Below, piece after piece: positions 32,412 through 45,812 of a stretch of DNA of 64,000 nt. The notes beneath the pieces are model-generated. The model was not told the origin of the DNA and searched no databases. It was given only the letters and a program-made list of their open reading frames with translations. Position 1 is the stretch's first letter; each line of letters begins with the position of its first letter. A program made the translations under genes and the position numbers. Origin of the DNA: Labia minor (Eukaryota > Arthropoda > Insecta > Dermaptera > Spongiphoridae); assembly GCA_963082975.1 (NCBI GenBank), contig OY720349.1, positions 46,543,962 through 46,607,961 on the forward strand, read 5' to 3'.

Positions 32412-34160
32412 ATAAAAACAACCACCAAAGCTTTAATAATTTAAGAAAGGGCTTATTCAATATACTTTCTAAACACTATTTATATTTGAAATAAACCTGA
32501 AAATAAATTTCACTATAATATTTATTTAATTGATTTAAACTGAAAATTTATAAGTTACGTTAGAATGTATTCTATATGTGATTTTAGACTACATTATAAC
32601 TATTAATTTATAAAATTATAATTGAAATGATGTATCCTTGTTGTATAAAGCAAATAAGTTTTTTCTAAAATTGATTAAAACTAATATCTTAAACATAATA
32701 CACTTATTAAATAAAAATAAATTTAATTTCTTATCAAGTATTAAAAGATTTCCATTCTTTTCAATTTTGTTTGCTTGTTCGATTGAATTCCCTTATCTAA
32801 ATATATCTATTCATTTTGCAAAAGCAATCATTGTAACTAGATTCTTTCTGTTGGTCACCGCCCCACCAGACGGTGTTATTGTACCCATATGTTTGCAACT
32901 GTTGTAATAATAGTAAAGAGTCCGGTCTGAATGGATTTTCTTTCTCGTTAATGAACTCCAATTGGATTTCGGGAATAGCAGGGCGAGTCCGCACCTAATC
33001 AGAAAATGTCCTCGGGACACAAATGGACACCTCCTTCCCCCCCAAACTTGGTAAAATGGCCACTGCCGAGTTGTCCAAATGCAATTGCTTCGACAATAAA
33101 ATGCCCAATCGGTCCTCGGGGATGCAACCTCCGCCCCCGATTGCTTTTCTACCCGCATCCTGCCTCCAAAGAACTAACTAAATCACGATGGTGCTCCTCC
33201 CCCTCCCCGCCATTCCCCCTTACCGTTTCTAGACCAACAACGATTTGGACAAATTAAAGTGTTCCACCAGGAAGGAATTGACTAAGGAAAAACAAATCAC
33301 CATCTTATCAAAGGGAACGAACCAAAATGTAATTTGTTTATAGAGCAGACAGCCAGGTAGGGAAAAAAATAAGCCGGCTGGATAATGGAAATGTTATTAG
33401 GAAAAGAATAACGAGGTTTTACGCTTCTTCAGGCAAACATCGGTAGAAGCTTTTTTAATAAAAAAAAAATCCGATATTATTCCTTAATGCAACCGCCCAA
33501 GAAAATGAATGATTAAATTAAAATGCGAGGTAACATCCTAAATTAAAAACATCTCCATTTTATACGAGAGAAAATAATAAAATGTAACCCTAAGAATTAG
33601 ATATTTTAAAATGAAAAACTTATCACAAACAGCAACAAACAGCCACGTTGAGTTCAATCGGAAAATTGAAAAGAGATTTAAGTAGCGGTGAAAAATAATC
33701 TCTAGAAATCTCTAGAAAGATTTATGGAGAAAAATTAAATGGAAAAATAGAAAGGGGCAAATACATTCGAGATGCAAGCTCTTCTTCAAGACGTTGGACA
33801 GTTTTTATGGATCAGAGGATCAAGTTAGATAGGCAAAGGGAATAGGGATATGTTTCAGTGACGAAGGAAATGAAAGATTTATTATACATTACCAAATGAA
33901 TGTAGAACTGCAGGTTCTTTCAAAAAAAAAAAATAAATAAAATGAATACCTGAAACAAAAGAAAAATATATCTATATTAGAAAAGTAATCTTATTTAAAT
34001 GTTAATAATTATTATATAAAATGTTTTACATAAAAAGGAATGATTAATTAAAACGGAGTATATTTTTAACATTATCATTATTTATTTTGTAATTTCATAA
34101 TAAAATTATAAAACAATTGAAAACGTTTTTATGTTAGTTTATTTTATATTTATATGCTCT
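32412..34160. other. AT-rich DNA with a large GC-normal island at 32780-33560
   Basis: The island has overlapping frames on both strands (83, 89 and 115 codons), none with a recognisable domain. It includes CCTCCTTCCCCCCCAAACTT and CCCTCCCCGCCATTCCCCC. Open frames on both strands reflect composition and not coding. It is a candidate conserved non-coding element or promoter-like region. Confidence 0.4.
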
Positions 34161-34164
34161 CCGC

Positions 34165-34270
34165 ACCTGGTATAAAGTTTCTACTCTCTGTACCCCCAAA
34201 ATGATATAAAATATTTTGTTTAAAAGTCTGTATTTAATAGCAGTACATTTATTTTGTTTCACTCAGTATA
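34165..34270 (+). repeat. Repeat T, truncated copy
   Basis: This aligns with 43680-43812. The shared order is GTACCCCC, then AAAGTCTGTAT, then CATTTATTTTGTTTCA/CATCCATTTTGTTTCA, then CAGTATA. Only the 5' portion of the repeat that surrounds the MULE is represented. Confidence 0.65.
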
Positions 34271-34740
34271 TTAAAAATATAATTTTCTCTGTTTTCCTTT
34301 TTGAAATATAATAAATAAATTAATAATATTATGACTGAATGTGTGTGTGTGTATTCCTTAATATTCATTTTACAATAATTTTTATAAAATAATATAATTT
34401 GGCATTCATAGAATTACGATGCTTTTGAATAATGAAAAGTAAAGAAATTCAATAAAATTTGAGCTCCTATTTTTTTTTTTTAACATTTTATAAAACTAAA
34501 ACCAAACACATAAAAAAACAAATGAATAAAATAAAAAATAAACACGATATTTATTTTATTCCGTTAAATTTTAACGAATATTTATATACTATTTCTTCTT
34601 CTATATAATATTTAAATTTAAAAAGAAACTTAAGATATAAAGTCCAAGGTAAAAAAAAGAATCGAAGTAGAGTAAAAAATCTGGATATTACTCGTATATT
34701 GAAATTAAATATAATAATAAATAAAATAACACATAATTAA
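34271..34740. other. AT-rich DNA, nothing recognised
   Basis: A short GT run near 34340 only. Confidence 0.55.
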
Positions 34741-34998
34741 CAGTGATGAATTGGTAAATTAAGAAGTAAGGGAACGCATAGTGGGAGCAAAAAAGTCCTA
34801 TTTTCAGCAAACTATTTTTTCCATATAAGTTTTTATTTTTTCTTATTCTTATTACTATACAAAATATTAAAAAAAAAATTATATCAGTAAATTTAAGTGG
34901 GAGTTGTCGGGACATGAAAAAGTACTGGTACGCGTTCCGGTTCTGAAAAAAGGTAAGGGAACGTCGTTCCCCCGCGTTCCCCTCCCTATACACCACTA
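34741..34998. mobile_element. 258-bp hAT MITE
   Basis: An exact 8-bp target duplication ATAATTAA lies at 34733-34740 and 34999-35006. The left end starts CAGTGATGAATTGG; the complement of the right end starts TAGTGGTGTATAGGG. Both ends have GGGAACGC farther in. The inverted repeats are imperfect. The 102-codon minus-strand frame over it is incidental. Confidence 0.7.
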
Positions 34999-35006
34999 AT
35001 AATTAA

Positions 35007-36739
35007 TATTGTAATTGAAAATGAATGATATAAATAATGCTTGAAAAATCAATTATTATTTTTTAAACAAACTAAAAAAATCAAGTTCACTTTTTTATAA
35101 TTATAATAGAATAAATTATAAAAATCTTTGATTTATTAATTTTATTAAGAAACATCAAACACATGGTCAATATATATTATTATTTATTATAATATTCAAT
35201 TAACGAATTTGCAAAAATATGAAAGATAGTAAGAAAAAGAAATAAAGGAATAAAAAACGAATTTCTCAAAGCGGTTCAATCCTTATTGAAGCCTACAAAG
35301 TTCGTTTGAAGGGATCTTGGTGCCGTTTCAAGGGAAGAAATATCGACAGACAAACCTCGGGGTCTTTTTGAAGCTATTCGTTTACTAACTTAAGAATTAG
35401 TTTTTGACAGAGAATGTGATCTTACTTTCATTCCAGTTAAAGTAAACAAATCTCGTTTTACTTAGAAAATAAATAATTCAATTTGAAAAATGATTTTCTA
35501 CAAAGATGGACTTTGAATTCATTTTCACTTTAATTTAAACCAATATTCAAATCAGTTGATCTTTTCAGGTAGATATGTAAATTAGTGAATTTGGTTGATT
35601 TAAAAGAAAAATTTATATTTTATTTATTCAATCATTCAAATTTGATTCATTTTTTTTATATTAAAAAATTAAAAACAATTTTTATTGTACTTATAAACCA
35701 ATTAAATATTTTTTTATTAATTTATATAGTTATGAAATTGTAAATATTTAAAAAAATAATAATTTATACAAAATAAGAAATCGATCAAAAATAAAAATAG
35801 AATAAATTTATCTTTCAAAGATTATAAAAACCCACATGATAATAAATTTTGAAAAGGCATTTATTATCGAAGGCGAGTTCTGGATTTCCCCATCTGAGAT
35901 GTCAGTCGAACATAAATTGAGAAGAGCCCCTCTGGTACCCTCTGCTCGTCATCAACCTTCATGATCATACGTTCCAGATGACCCTTCGTTTCGAATTAAG
36001 GCATCTGCAGTTTTATGACAATCTGATACAGTACCGTTTGGTTTAAGGTCCTTTCAGAGAATCGATCTTGTTCATCCTTGCTGATAATGTCACGAAACAT
36101 AAAACGCATCTCGTTCTAATATCAGAGTATTGAACGTATATCCATCAAGGAGAAAGTTTTAAAAAAAATACTTTTTCAGTCTAATGATATTATAATAGGA
36201 ATTAAAAGACAATTTAAAAGATGAGGTAAATAATATAATTAAAAAAAACTTGATAAGATTTCGGATAATTATCGCTCAAATATTCAGTCATCAAAGTCCT
36301 TGGTCAAAAGCTTTAGTAAATAGTGAATTACGAGTGATTAATTACTTTAATGAAGTATACTTTGTCAGATAGGTATTTTTCACCCTATTAATCACTACTC
36401 GATAAATGTTTTAAATGTCAAGTTAAACCTCAATGTACTTAATTAGAGAATATTTGAAAATATATTAAATTACTATCCCCTAAATATATAGTATATAATA
36501 ACAAATTAATATTTTAAAGTAAATTATTACTATCATAAATAAAAAAATATAAATAAAAATAAATGTTTATATAATATTGAAAGGAATTAATTTGTTTCAG
36601 GAGAAAATAAAAAAAATTGTACAATAAAATAAAGGATCTAAAAATTTTTTAATAGTGTAAAGAGTGTATAAGATAATAGGCTAATTTTGTTGTATGTGTG
36701 TTGAGAAAATGAAGTAAAATGATTATAAATTATACTGAA
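35007..36739. other. AT-rich DNA with islands at 35268-35430 and 35860-36145
   Basis: Both islands have unique sequence of ordinary composition and no exon-like frame. The second includes CATCTGCAGTTTTATGACA and TTCATCCTTGCTGATAATG. They are candidate conserved elements. Confidence 0.4.
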
Positions 36740-38080
36740 AAGGCAGCGTTGTAATTCAGTTAAGTTACTACTTGGCAAGAACTGCTCTCGAGCACTTGCC
36801 TCGACAAAATTTCATCAAACCTTGGATAGAAATTCACTTTACGCGGTTGACGCCGTCGTTCATTCACTGCGGCTTCTGTTCTAAACTCTGTGAGTCTGTG
36901 GCTTTTATCAGAACACCACTCCGATTCCTTCAATTACGGTGTTGCCGTCTAGCTAGAAATGGGGAAGGGTGATAGATAGATAGGACAAACATCCATTACA
37001 TTTATCAAAAACCTCAATATCGATCAGGATCATTCGATTGCAAATAGGATCTAGCATTTGGTGTGATGGGGTATGTATCTGTCAATGGAGGAAGAGGTGC
37101 TTTGAAATATTCAATATATGATTTATCGATTCATCAGATATTAACTTTTATCTGGGGAGGAGGGGTGGCACTGAAATTAATTAGGTAGGATATGAGTAGG
37201 AAACACTCATCAGCAGCCTATCCTAGTACCCTCAATTTGCTGGAAAAAGTAGCAATTAAATGCAAAATCGAAAAGCTAATTGATTTGAATCCGTAGGAAG
37301 GGAATATGGGGCAGGATTAAATTTAGAAATTTTATAATTAAAATTAAAACATTTTAATAGGATATTTAAATGTATTTTTATTCTTATAAATTATTAAATA
37401 TTTGGTTAATGATTATAAAATTTATTACATTATTTGACAAAACAAAAAAATATTTGGTTAAGCAAATTAAGGATAAAACTTTATTCATTTAAAATAAAAA
37501 CTGTCTTCTTCTGATCTTTCTGATCCTTAGGCAATTTTAAATAGTAATTTTACTTCAGGGAAAGTATTCCATTGGGGAAAACATTTAATGATATTTGCAA
37601 TGAAGAAGGGAAGAAGAAGACTAAGTTGTCCTTTACTACCCTAAAATTGACATTCATTGTCATGATTTTTACATTACAACAATGCCTTTTCCAGATCCAA
37701 TACCCCTAATTTAAAATAGAAATCTTATTTGTTTAACCTGCAGGTTTCGAGGTAGAGGTCCTTAATGTCAAAAGAATCATTTTTTGTGAGGGAAATTTTT
37801 TAAGGTCCGCTGGGAGTGTTACATTTCCGTCACAAGTTTCTAAAGAGAGTCTTTGATGTCATTTAATTGAAATGCAAATCGGTGTACTGAATAGGATTGG
37901 TCAGGCTGGGGTGGCGTTAAAAGAAACGGCATTGGTGGTCAGGCGTGAAATTCCCTTTGAATGGAGCTCAAGCATTTTACTGGTCGCTCCAGGAGACGAA
38001 AAAGTACGCAGGCTGGCAATTAGTAATTAGTGTTACTGGGAGCTATTGACATGAGTTTGGAATTCAAAGGTTACAAATCA
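36740..38080. other. GC-normal islands, candidate regulatory cluster
   Basis: Islands at 36760-36970, 37040-37320 and 37500-38080 are nearly continuous. The last contains ATGCAAAT (octamer-like, near 37872) and AATTAGTAATTAG at 38018-38030, two ATTA-class homeodomain cores. No convincing coding frame was found. Confidence 0.4.
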
Positions 38081-39384
38081 CAAAAAACTTGTTCATACAT
38101 GAATGTTCTAGTCTGATTTTCTAAGGATATTTATTAAAAAGTATCTCTCAATGTTGTTTCTCAAATATATATTTTTTTTACCTGTTTTTAAATATTAAAT
38201 CATTGAAAATCCCATTGAAAATAATTCATATTATATATATGTATATAAATTTATATTAATTTTTGTTTAAAAAAATACTTATTCATTAAAAAAAAATGTT
38301 TATTGGATAGTTACTATTTTACTATATAAATTATTAATCACGTTTATGTATTCAGAGTTCAATAAAAGCAAGAATTTTTAAATAGTATTGATTTTAATTA
38401 AAAACTTTCTTGTAAGTGCAAAACATATACATACAGTCCGAATCAAAAGATAATTTTTAAAAAATTAAATATTTCATTAATAAAAAAAAAAATATATTTC
38501 AATATTTGTTTAAACATTGTAGAAACTTAATGGTAATATTTCACAATTTTTTATTTATTTTGGCAAAAAAATTACAGTATTAAACGAGCCTCACAAAATA
38601 TGAACAAACTTAGATATTAGGCAAATGAAATCATTCTATCAGGAAAAGATCCATGTTGAGTGGACCTAATTCCCAGGATCATGAATAAGATTCAAGAAAC
38701 GTTTCCAATGGGATGTAATTAACATGGCTAGATTTTAAGAGCTTATTAAACTTAGCGGTTGAAGTTTTCCAGACTCAGTTGAAAAAAAAATAAAAATTGT
38801 TTTGCTTTTAAAGGAAGTTGGGTAATTTATTAAATATTCAGAATTTCTCATCGAGTAAAAAACGAAATATTTTTTATTGAAATATTGGTAGAAAATGCTT
38901 TAATTAAAAATAAATATTATTTATTAAAAAAATAAATTTTAAGAGATTATTTTATAACATATAGTTAATTAATTATTACTATATAAAATAAATATTTTAT
39001 TCTCATTATTTTTTTTATTCTTGTATATCATAATAATAATAAAAAAATAAGTAGAATAAATGGCTATATAAATAAAAAGAAATAAATAAATATAATTATT
39101 CCAAATTTGATAAAATGCAATTTTGAGAATATTTATGTAAAATATAATTACCTAGAGATAGAATATACAATTTATTTTTTTTTACTTGCTTTATATTTCT
39201 CTCTCTAACTTTAGATAAGTTTAGGGGTTATTATTTTATACTACGATATTTCTTAAAATTTTCTATTTGCTCATATTTAATGTAAAATTGAATTGTTCTA
39301 AAAGAAAAATTGTTACCATAATGTATTAATATTATTCCAATAATATCACCGATTACTAAAATAACCTTATTATATATATATATA
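38081..39384. other. AT-rich DNA with a small island at 38590-38770
   Basis: No gene or mobile element was recognised. A (TA)n tract (39370-39384) abuts the next element. Confidence 0.5.
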
Positions 39385-39659
39385 CACGAGGGCAATTCAC
39401 AAAGTAGGTTATGTTTTGGAATTAAAACAAAACTAGTACAGCGGCCGTGACTGACTGGCTCAACACTCAGGCGGCGGATTTCTATAAGGAACGAATTTCG
39501 AAGCTCTTTCACCGCTACGATAAATGTCTCAACTTTTTTGGCGATTATGTAGAAAAAAAGTATTTTAGTTGTTCTTTCAAATATATATAATAAAAAACAT
39601 TTTCCTGTACTAGTTTTGTCTTAATTCCAAAACGTAACCTACTTTGTTAATTGCCTTCG
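39385..39659 (+). mobile_element. Mariner-derived MITE with ~55-bp inverted repeats
   Basis: The left end runs CGAGGGCAATTCAC...ACTAGTACA and the right end is its near complement. TA lies on both sides (39383-39384, 39660-39661). The interior encodes the C-terminal end of a mariner transposase on the plus strand (DWLNTQAADFYKER, KLFHRYDKCLN, GDYVEK). The rest of the gene is deleted, so it is non-autonomous. Confidence 0.88.
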
Positions 39660-39661
39660 TA

Positions 39662-40203
39662 TATATGTAACTATGTATGAATTTCAGATCCTAAAAATTG
39701 TAAACAGTATTTTGATGAAATTCATGTATTCCATGGTTTTTAAGGGGAAAAATTGTTCATTATAAGTTGTTTCATTTAAATATAAAAATAATTTTAAATT
39801 TTTTAAATAAAGTAATAAAGAATAGATATCACATGCACTCACAGTAAATACCCAAATCAAAAAACAAACAATCAATTTTTCAAAGGAGTTTATGAAAACA
39901 AACGAATATTATTATTATTATGCGAGTATTCACACTTACTCAGCATAAGTGATGGTAAACTTTGACCTACCCCAGTCCTTTTTCTTTTTTGTTTATTATT
40001 ATTATTAATATATATAAGATGTTTTAAAAACTATCTCTTTTTTAATTGATATTTATTTAAGATGATAATTATTTCCAATAAAACAAATTAATAAATTTTA
40101 TCTAATAATATTAATAAATTAATTTAAATAATATTTAGTTATACAAAAAATTGAATTAAAATTTTATATATATTAATTATGTGAATTGTTTGATTTATTT
40201 TAG
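39662..40203. other. AT-rich DNA containing repeat D copy 1
   Basis: Apart from the repeat at 39917-40006, nothing was recognised. Confidence 0.5.
39917..40006 (+). repeat. Repeat D, copy 1
   Basis: About 90 bp, matching 50482-50571 with about three mismatches. It includes CACACTTACTCAGCA, GTGATGGTAAACTTTGACC and TACCCCAGTCCTTTTTC. Both copies end in a (TTA)n run, as in the tail of a SINE or LINE. Confidence 0.85.
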
Positions 40204-40235
40204 TATTTCTTTACCGAAATGGCCTCCTACGCAAG

Positions 40236-41831
40236 GTATGCATCGGATGAACAGTGCAGTGCTTTACATAAATACTTATTCAAGCTTTTATATCAAAAAT
40301 TAATTTTTCGAACAACATAAATTGTCGATTTATGCTCGATTTGAGGTAAGAATAATAATAGCGGTTGCTCGTAGAACAAAGTATTTAATATTATTAATAC
40401 AACATTAAAATAGAATCATTAAGCCATAAATAAATATTAAATTACTAAATCTGTTTTATTTTAATTTTAACAGAACCAAAATACGTTTAAAAAATTATTT
40501 AAAACAAAAAATTAAATTAAACTTTCTTAAAAATTGAAGAAATCAAAAAATAAATCCGTAATTTGTTTTTTTTTAAAGTGCTAAAGAGGGGAAGAAGTCT
40601 ACAAAAGTATATGTCGATTAAGATTAAGTTACTTAATCCCCTTTTCAATCTCAGGCGAATTATGTTAAACCTTCTTGTTTGGTTAAAATAAAGATGGATA
40701 GAACATAATTCGTTTTTCTTTTTAAAAGAGTTTTTATCATTTGGGATGTGGTATTGTTTAGTAGTATTGTTTATCATTGAGACAAAATTATTATTTCATT
40801 CTCGAATGAAAGGAAACGTTAAATTAATTTGAATGAAATGACATATATTTATATCAAAATGATATTTTATTAGATATGTCAGTATAAAGAATTTATTTAA
40901 AATTTACACATTATATTCAGTTTTAAAAATGTTGTAAAAGTTGGATGAGAGAAAAACAAAGTCTCAGTTTCTGTAAAAAGAAAGTGAAAACTTGTTTTTA
41001 AGTTAACTAAAGAGGCAAAAATTAAATTTGGTTAACTCCAGGTGTGATGGTTAACGAACAGCAAACTATTCACCTTCATTTAGCGATGCAATTTGATTAG
41101 GTTTAATTTTAAGGGAGCAAACGAAGTGACCCTGCGATCCAAGTGTAAATTCATTTCAATCATATTGATTAATAGTATCAGAGAGTTGAGGGCAATCGTT
41201 GTCTTTTCTAAAGCACAATTAATCTATTAACAAACAATTGGTAGGTTTCAATCCAATTCCATTGAATAGAGAATCCCTTACCAAAGGAGAAGTCAAGACG
41301 CGAAGCCCTTTGATTATAACCTTCAAGTTCTCTCTCTCTCTCTCTCTCCTTCCCCCTTCACAATAAATGTTCCATTTCATTTCTCATTAGAATTTTATGT
41401 GATATTTAAACGAAGAGATATTAATGAGAGGGAAACTCCTTTAACCTTTTCGAATATACATTATTATAATATTCTGAGAATAGTTTTGATAGTTCAAATT
41501 GTATCCCCTTCTTGTCTACATACGAACCAAAAGGTCAAAAATTGAACAAATTCCAAATATAAAATAAAAATTATACCACTAAATTAAATAATAATAAATT
41601 ATACAATATAAATGTTTTTATAATTTTGAATTCATTTTTATTTAAATTATTGGAAAGTGAGGGAAGAATAAGTTGATTTTAATAAATATACAAAGACAAC
41701 ATCTTTCAACTTTGAACTTATTTAATAGAAATTTGTAAAATAAATACTTTTACAGTTATACTATAGTTTTAATATAATTTAACATACAAAATCTAGAATT
41801 CGAAAACATGAAAAAACTTAAATACTTAGGA
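40236..41831. other. AT-rich DNA with an island at 40980-41370
   Basis: The island ends in a (TC)n run at 41329-41349. The 86-codon minus-strand frame at 40517-40777 has no known domain. No gene is supported. Confidence 0.5.
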
Positions 41832-42403
41832 TAATAATATTCGAGAAGAATTTAAAGCGAGATCGCAAACGGGAAACGTCTGTTTTCATGCAGTAAAGGG
41901 GCTTATCTTGTCAAAAATATAATCAAAGGGGATCAAAATTAAAATATATAAAACAATTATTTTGACGGTTGTGTTATATGGGCGTAAGACATGGTCTATG
42001 ACCTTAGAAGACGAGAGTAGATTTAGAGTATAGGAGAATAGGATTCTTCGCAGCATTTAGAAAGATAAGGTCACCGGGGAATGGCGGAGACTGTAAAACG
42101 AGGAATTGCATGACCTCTATGCATCTCCAGATATAGTTAGAATTATAAAATCCAAAAGGTTGAGATGGGCATGGCTCGGGGCTAGAATGGGAGAGGAAAG
42201 AATGGCGAAAAATCTATTGGTGGGGAGACCGAGTGGAAAACGTCCGCTTGGAAGACCAAGGACGCGGTGGGTGGATAATAGGAAGAGACGTGAGAGAGAT
42301 GGGAGAGGGTAGGGATTAGAGGGTTGTGGCTCAAAATAGGAATACTTGGAGAAGTGTGGAACTTTCGAGTTCCGCAGAGCCACAGAGAGAGAGAGATAGA
42401 TAT
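41832..42403 (+). pseudogene. Non-LTR retrotransposon 3' fragment L2
   Basis: The translation over shifting frames gives VVLYGRKTWSMTLEDESR, GEWRRL, NEELHDLYASPDIVRII, KRLRWAWLGARMGEERM and GRPSGKRPLGRPRTRWVDN. This is the post-RT C-terminal region of animal endonuclease/reverse-transcriptase elements (compare LYGxETWTL and GRLRWAGHVARM). It is the longest of three fragments here, with internal stops and frameshifts. The 3' end is CCGCAGAGCCACAGAGAG followed by an (AG)n/(AGAT) tail, a microsatellite ending seen in RTE-type elements. Confidence 0.85.
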
Positions 42404-43648
42404 ATTTATTATAATAGAACACATTATAATAAACAAAAAGTTTATAAATACATAAAGTGTAACGAGTCATATACCTCTTCCTTTTGTCTATGGGTTTATT
42501 AACTTTTTGTTTTAAATATATAATTAAGAAATCATTAATATTAAAAATAAATATTTATAAAACATAGTTAAATTTTGAATTGAACCAAGAACAAATTACT
42601 TTATTTAATTATTTATTTTATAATTAATTAGTTGTTATTCTGTTATATTTGCTTTAAAAATTTGCCCTTTTTTTATAATTGTTATTTTTGATCTACTCAA
42701 TTGTTAATTGTAAGTCTAGTCAATTAACTTAACGAAAGAAGAATTTCACCTGTCCGTTAACTTCTTGTACAATCCCAACAGCCCTTATTCGAGTTGAGAG
42801 AGAGAGAGGTATATACAATAAAAACTATAGCATCCTGTTGTTGATGTTGTTCTTGTTTTTGCTCGAATGTAATAACACAGAAGCAAATAATCTAACACCA
42901 TCAAAACAGACATTTTAGATAATAGTGCTTTTTGCACTTGGAAATTATACGGAATAATAGGAACATATAATAAAAGTCACCGTTCCATAGATAAAGTATA
43001 CATTTATGAATTGGAGATGTTAATTAAAATATATACATTAATAAAAGTTTAAATACTAAAAAAAAAATTATTAGTCCTTCAAATTTGAACTAAAAAATAT
43101 TAAAAAAATAATACAATCAATATTTATTGGCTTTTAGAGATATATTCGATAAACTCTTATGACTATAATAAAATTCATCTAAATGAACCTTTGAAAAATT
43201 CAATTTTCTATTATATTTGCTATAAAGAGGTGAATAGGATCATCATAAGAGTTATATGAGTTTATAGAACCTACCTTTTATTACTCAGAAAGAAATGAAA
43301 GGGAAAGTGAATAAAAATCATCCTTATTATCACTCAATCAACTTAAAAACCGTTTTCTTTTAGATTTTTTTTTTCAATTTTTTTTCTTTCAACTTTATAA
43401 AACATTCATAATTCCTAAAATAAAAAAAAGAAAGAAAATTGTGCATTTTTTTTCTTTCTCTCTCCTTCCCTCGATCAAATCTTCAAATTTAAAAAAAGGG
43501 TGAATCCTCTACAAGTGAAACTGGAGATAATTTAAAAGACATCTGATTTTCTGAGATTGTTCCTGTTGGAACGAAAAATTATGTAATATGAATTTTTATT
43601 GCTTTAGTACTTAGAATAGGGGAACAAAAACAAAGTTGGGATAATATA
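42404..43648. other. AT-rich DNA, nothing recognised
   Basis: A short (GA)n run near 42799 and pyrimidine tracts near 43450 only. Confidence 0.5.
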
Positions 43649-44714
43649 CTTATATATATATATATATATATACTAGCTGCTCCGAGCGCCTTCCAGGCGC
43701 TCTTCACAACTAGACGGGTGCTCCGACCCGGTACCCCCGAGTGATACATAGTATTTGGTTGAAAGTCTGTATGTAAAAGGTTTTCATCCATTTTGTTTCA
43801 ATCAGTATAAGTAGATAAGACATATATTTGTTTTCTTGGAAAATATATTTTAATTTAATCAACAACAAATTTTCCTAGTATAATAAGTAAGATTTATTGA
43901 CTATTTCATATTATTATTTATTATCTTATCTTATTAGTAACTAAATAACTAAATAGTATATCTAATGGTTTTCAATTTATAAAATCTAATTTACCTAACC
44001 TTAACACACAACAATTCCGTCTCATTATTGTAATACAAAGTTAGAAATATTAAGTTAAGATAATTAATATTATTTATTTATTAATACCAATTAATAATAT
44101 TAATTACTTATAAATAATTCATAATAATAATAAATTGTGATACCAACTTATAGGAATATTAAAATAATATAATTATTATTTTACATATATATATTAATAT
44201 AATATAAATATTTTTAATTTTATTTTAAGAATAGATATATATCTAAAAGGCGGTAACTGTGACGTCACATATATCAGTGGCGCAACCAGGGGGGGGTTTT
44301 GGGGGTCAAAACACCCCCCAGGAGAGAAAAAAATATACATTGCTGTATATCATGTACTATATTACAAATAGAAAAGAAAAAATATAATCCTTCTTTTTAT
44401 TTGAAAAAAAAATAACTCATAAAGTATAATTTAGTGTATAATAAGTAAGTTTATTTTATTTTAAAATAATTTTAACAAAAATAAAAATTGCTTATTTTTT
44501 CGTACAGAATTAAATATAAGAAATAAAAAATTATTTATTATTTCTCCTAAATCACATAAAAAACAAGACTTAATATAAGATTACTAGATGATTGTGAAAT
44601 TTTCCAATTTGACTATTATTTAAATATAAAATAAATAAAAATATTACTCAAATTCTAAATATTTCATAAAAATTATGAAGCGAAGACTAATTTTTTCAAA
44701 ATGGAAACGGGTAA

Positions 44715-44870
44715 AAATCCCTAAAGGAAAAAATCCATAAAAGTCAAAACTCTCTCTCCCTAAAACCAAATATCCCTAAAAAGAAAAATCCTTAAAACCG
44801 AAAATCCCTAAATAAAAATATCCATGACTCAAAAAATCCCTAAAAGAAAAAATCACTAAAAACAAAATTT
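44715..44870 (+). repeat. Degenerate CCCTAAA-type tandem array in the MULE
   Basis: Repeated ATCCCTAAA-like units about 15-20 bases apart (at least six). Near 45827-45868 the complementary TTTAGGGATTTT appears about three times, giving an inverted arrangement around the transposase relic. Confidence 0.6.
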
Positions 44871-45124
44871 TTCATTTTTGTATTAATTTTAATTGTGATT
44901 AAGAAAATTTAATTACAAGGTGAGCTTGACACCCAGTTGCCTGAGACACGAGCTCCCAAGGAGGTAATCGAGCCTGGACCGAAAGTAGGGCAAAATAGGT
45001 AAAAAAATACATACATATGGCCCAGACACGTGATTTTTTCAAAAAAATAGGGGTGTCAAATTCGTATGTAAAATAAAGGGAATTTACTCAAATTTCGTTT
45101 ATTAGCATACGTTTTAATAGCTTA

Positions 45125-45812
45125 ATGATTCCAAATACAAAATACACCATTTGCACCGTATATTTCACCAGGGCATATATAACGCAATTTGTGAAATTTA
45201 CAATCAGAGGTTGTCTTTTTCATTTTGCTCAATGCATTTATAGAAACATCAAATCAATGCCAGAAGTTTTGAAGCTCTATAATGATATAGATAATCCTGA
45301 CAACTCCACTCATTTACAAACTCTTGCAGCTTTGATTTTGGTACCACCATCAAAAGTCATTGTAGCCTACCAAGCATTAGCTGGACGACCAACAGGGCAA
45401 AACTTTGTGATCTTTTTTCTTCCTTCGAGCGCACTTGGCTAGTTAACAATTTTTGGCTGGCTTTTATGACCCCGAATTCAACATTGGAACATTGGAACAT
45501 CTACGATGCCACTTTGATGGGTTTACCTCGAACAAACAATGCATTAGAAGGTTATAAGACATCAGTATGGGTCACCTGATTAAGCAAATCCATATTGAGC
45601 ATAACCTTATCTCTTTGGAAATCTGTCGTGATGTTCTTGGTAAGAAGCCTGATCCACCAAGGAAACGATTCAGCGACTCGCATGATGAGCTTCTGACCAT
45701 AATGAAGGCAAACCATGAAAAATGGGACGCTAAAAAACCAGATGGAACAGATGTGATGACACCAAGCATAACTACCTCATTCAAGTCTCTTCGGCTTTTC
45801 ATTATTAAATAA
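45125..45812 (+). pseudogene. MULE transposase C-terminal relic
   Basis: The reading frame is broken by stops and shifts but gives GCLFHFAQCIYR (the C-x2-H motif of MULE transposases), LAALILVPPSKVIVAYQAL, LEHWNIYDATLMGLPRTNNA and LEGY. The order is characteristic: CxxH, then the ...VPPxxVxxAF... helix, then W(N)xY...LPRTNNxxEG with the final catalytic Glu. The continuation at 45567-45812 resembles the family's tail (GHLIKQIH, LEICRDVLGKKPD). The N-terminal half with both catalytic aspartates, and any FLYWCH or zinc-finger region, is missing. Confidence 0.8.

Noticed and set aside
32811-33158. 115-codon minus-strand frame as a gene
   Set aside because: Opposing frames cover the same bases, no family resemblance was found, and the N-terminal part is mirrored on the plus strand. 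It is treated as a non-coding island.
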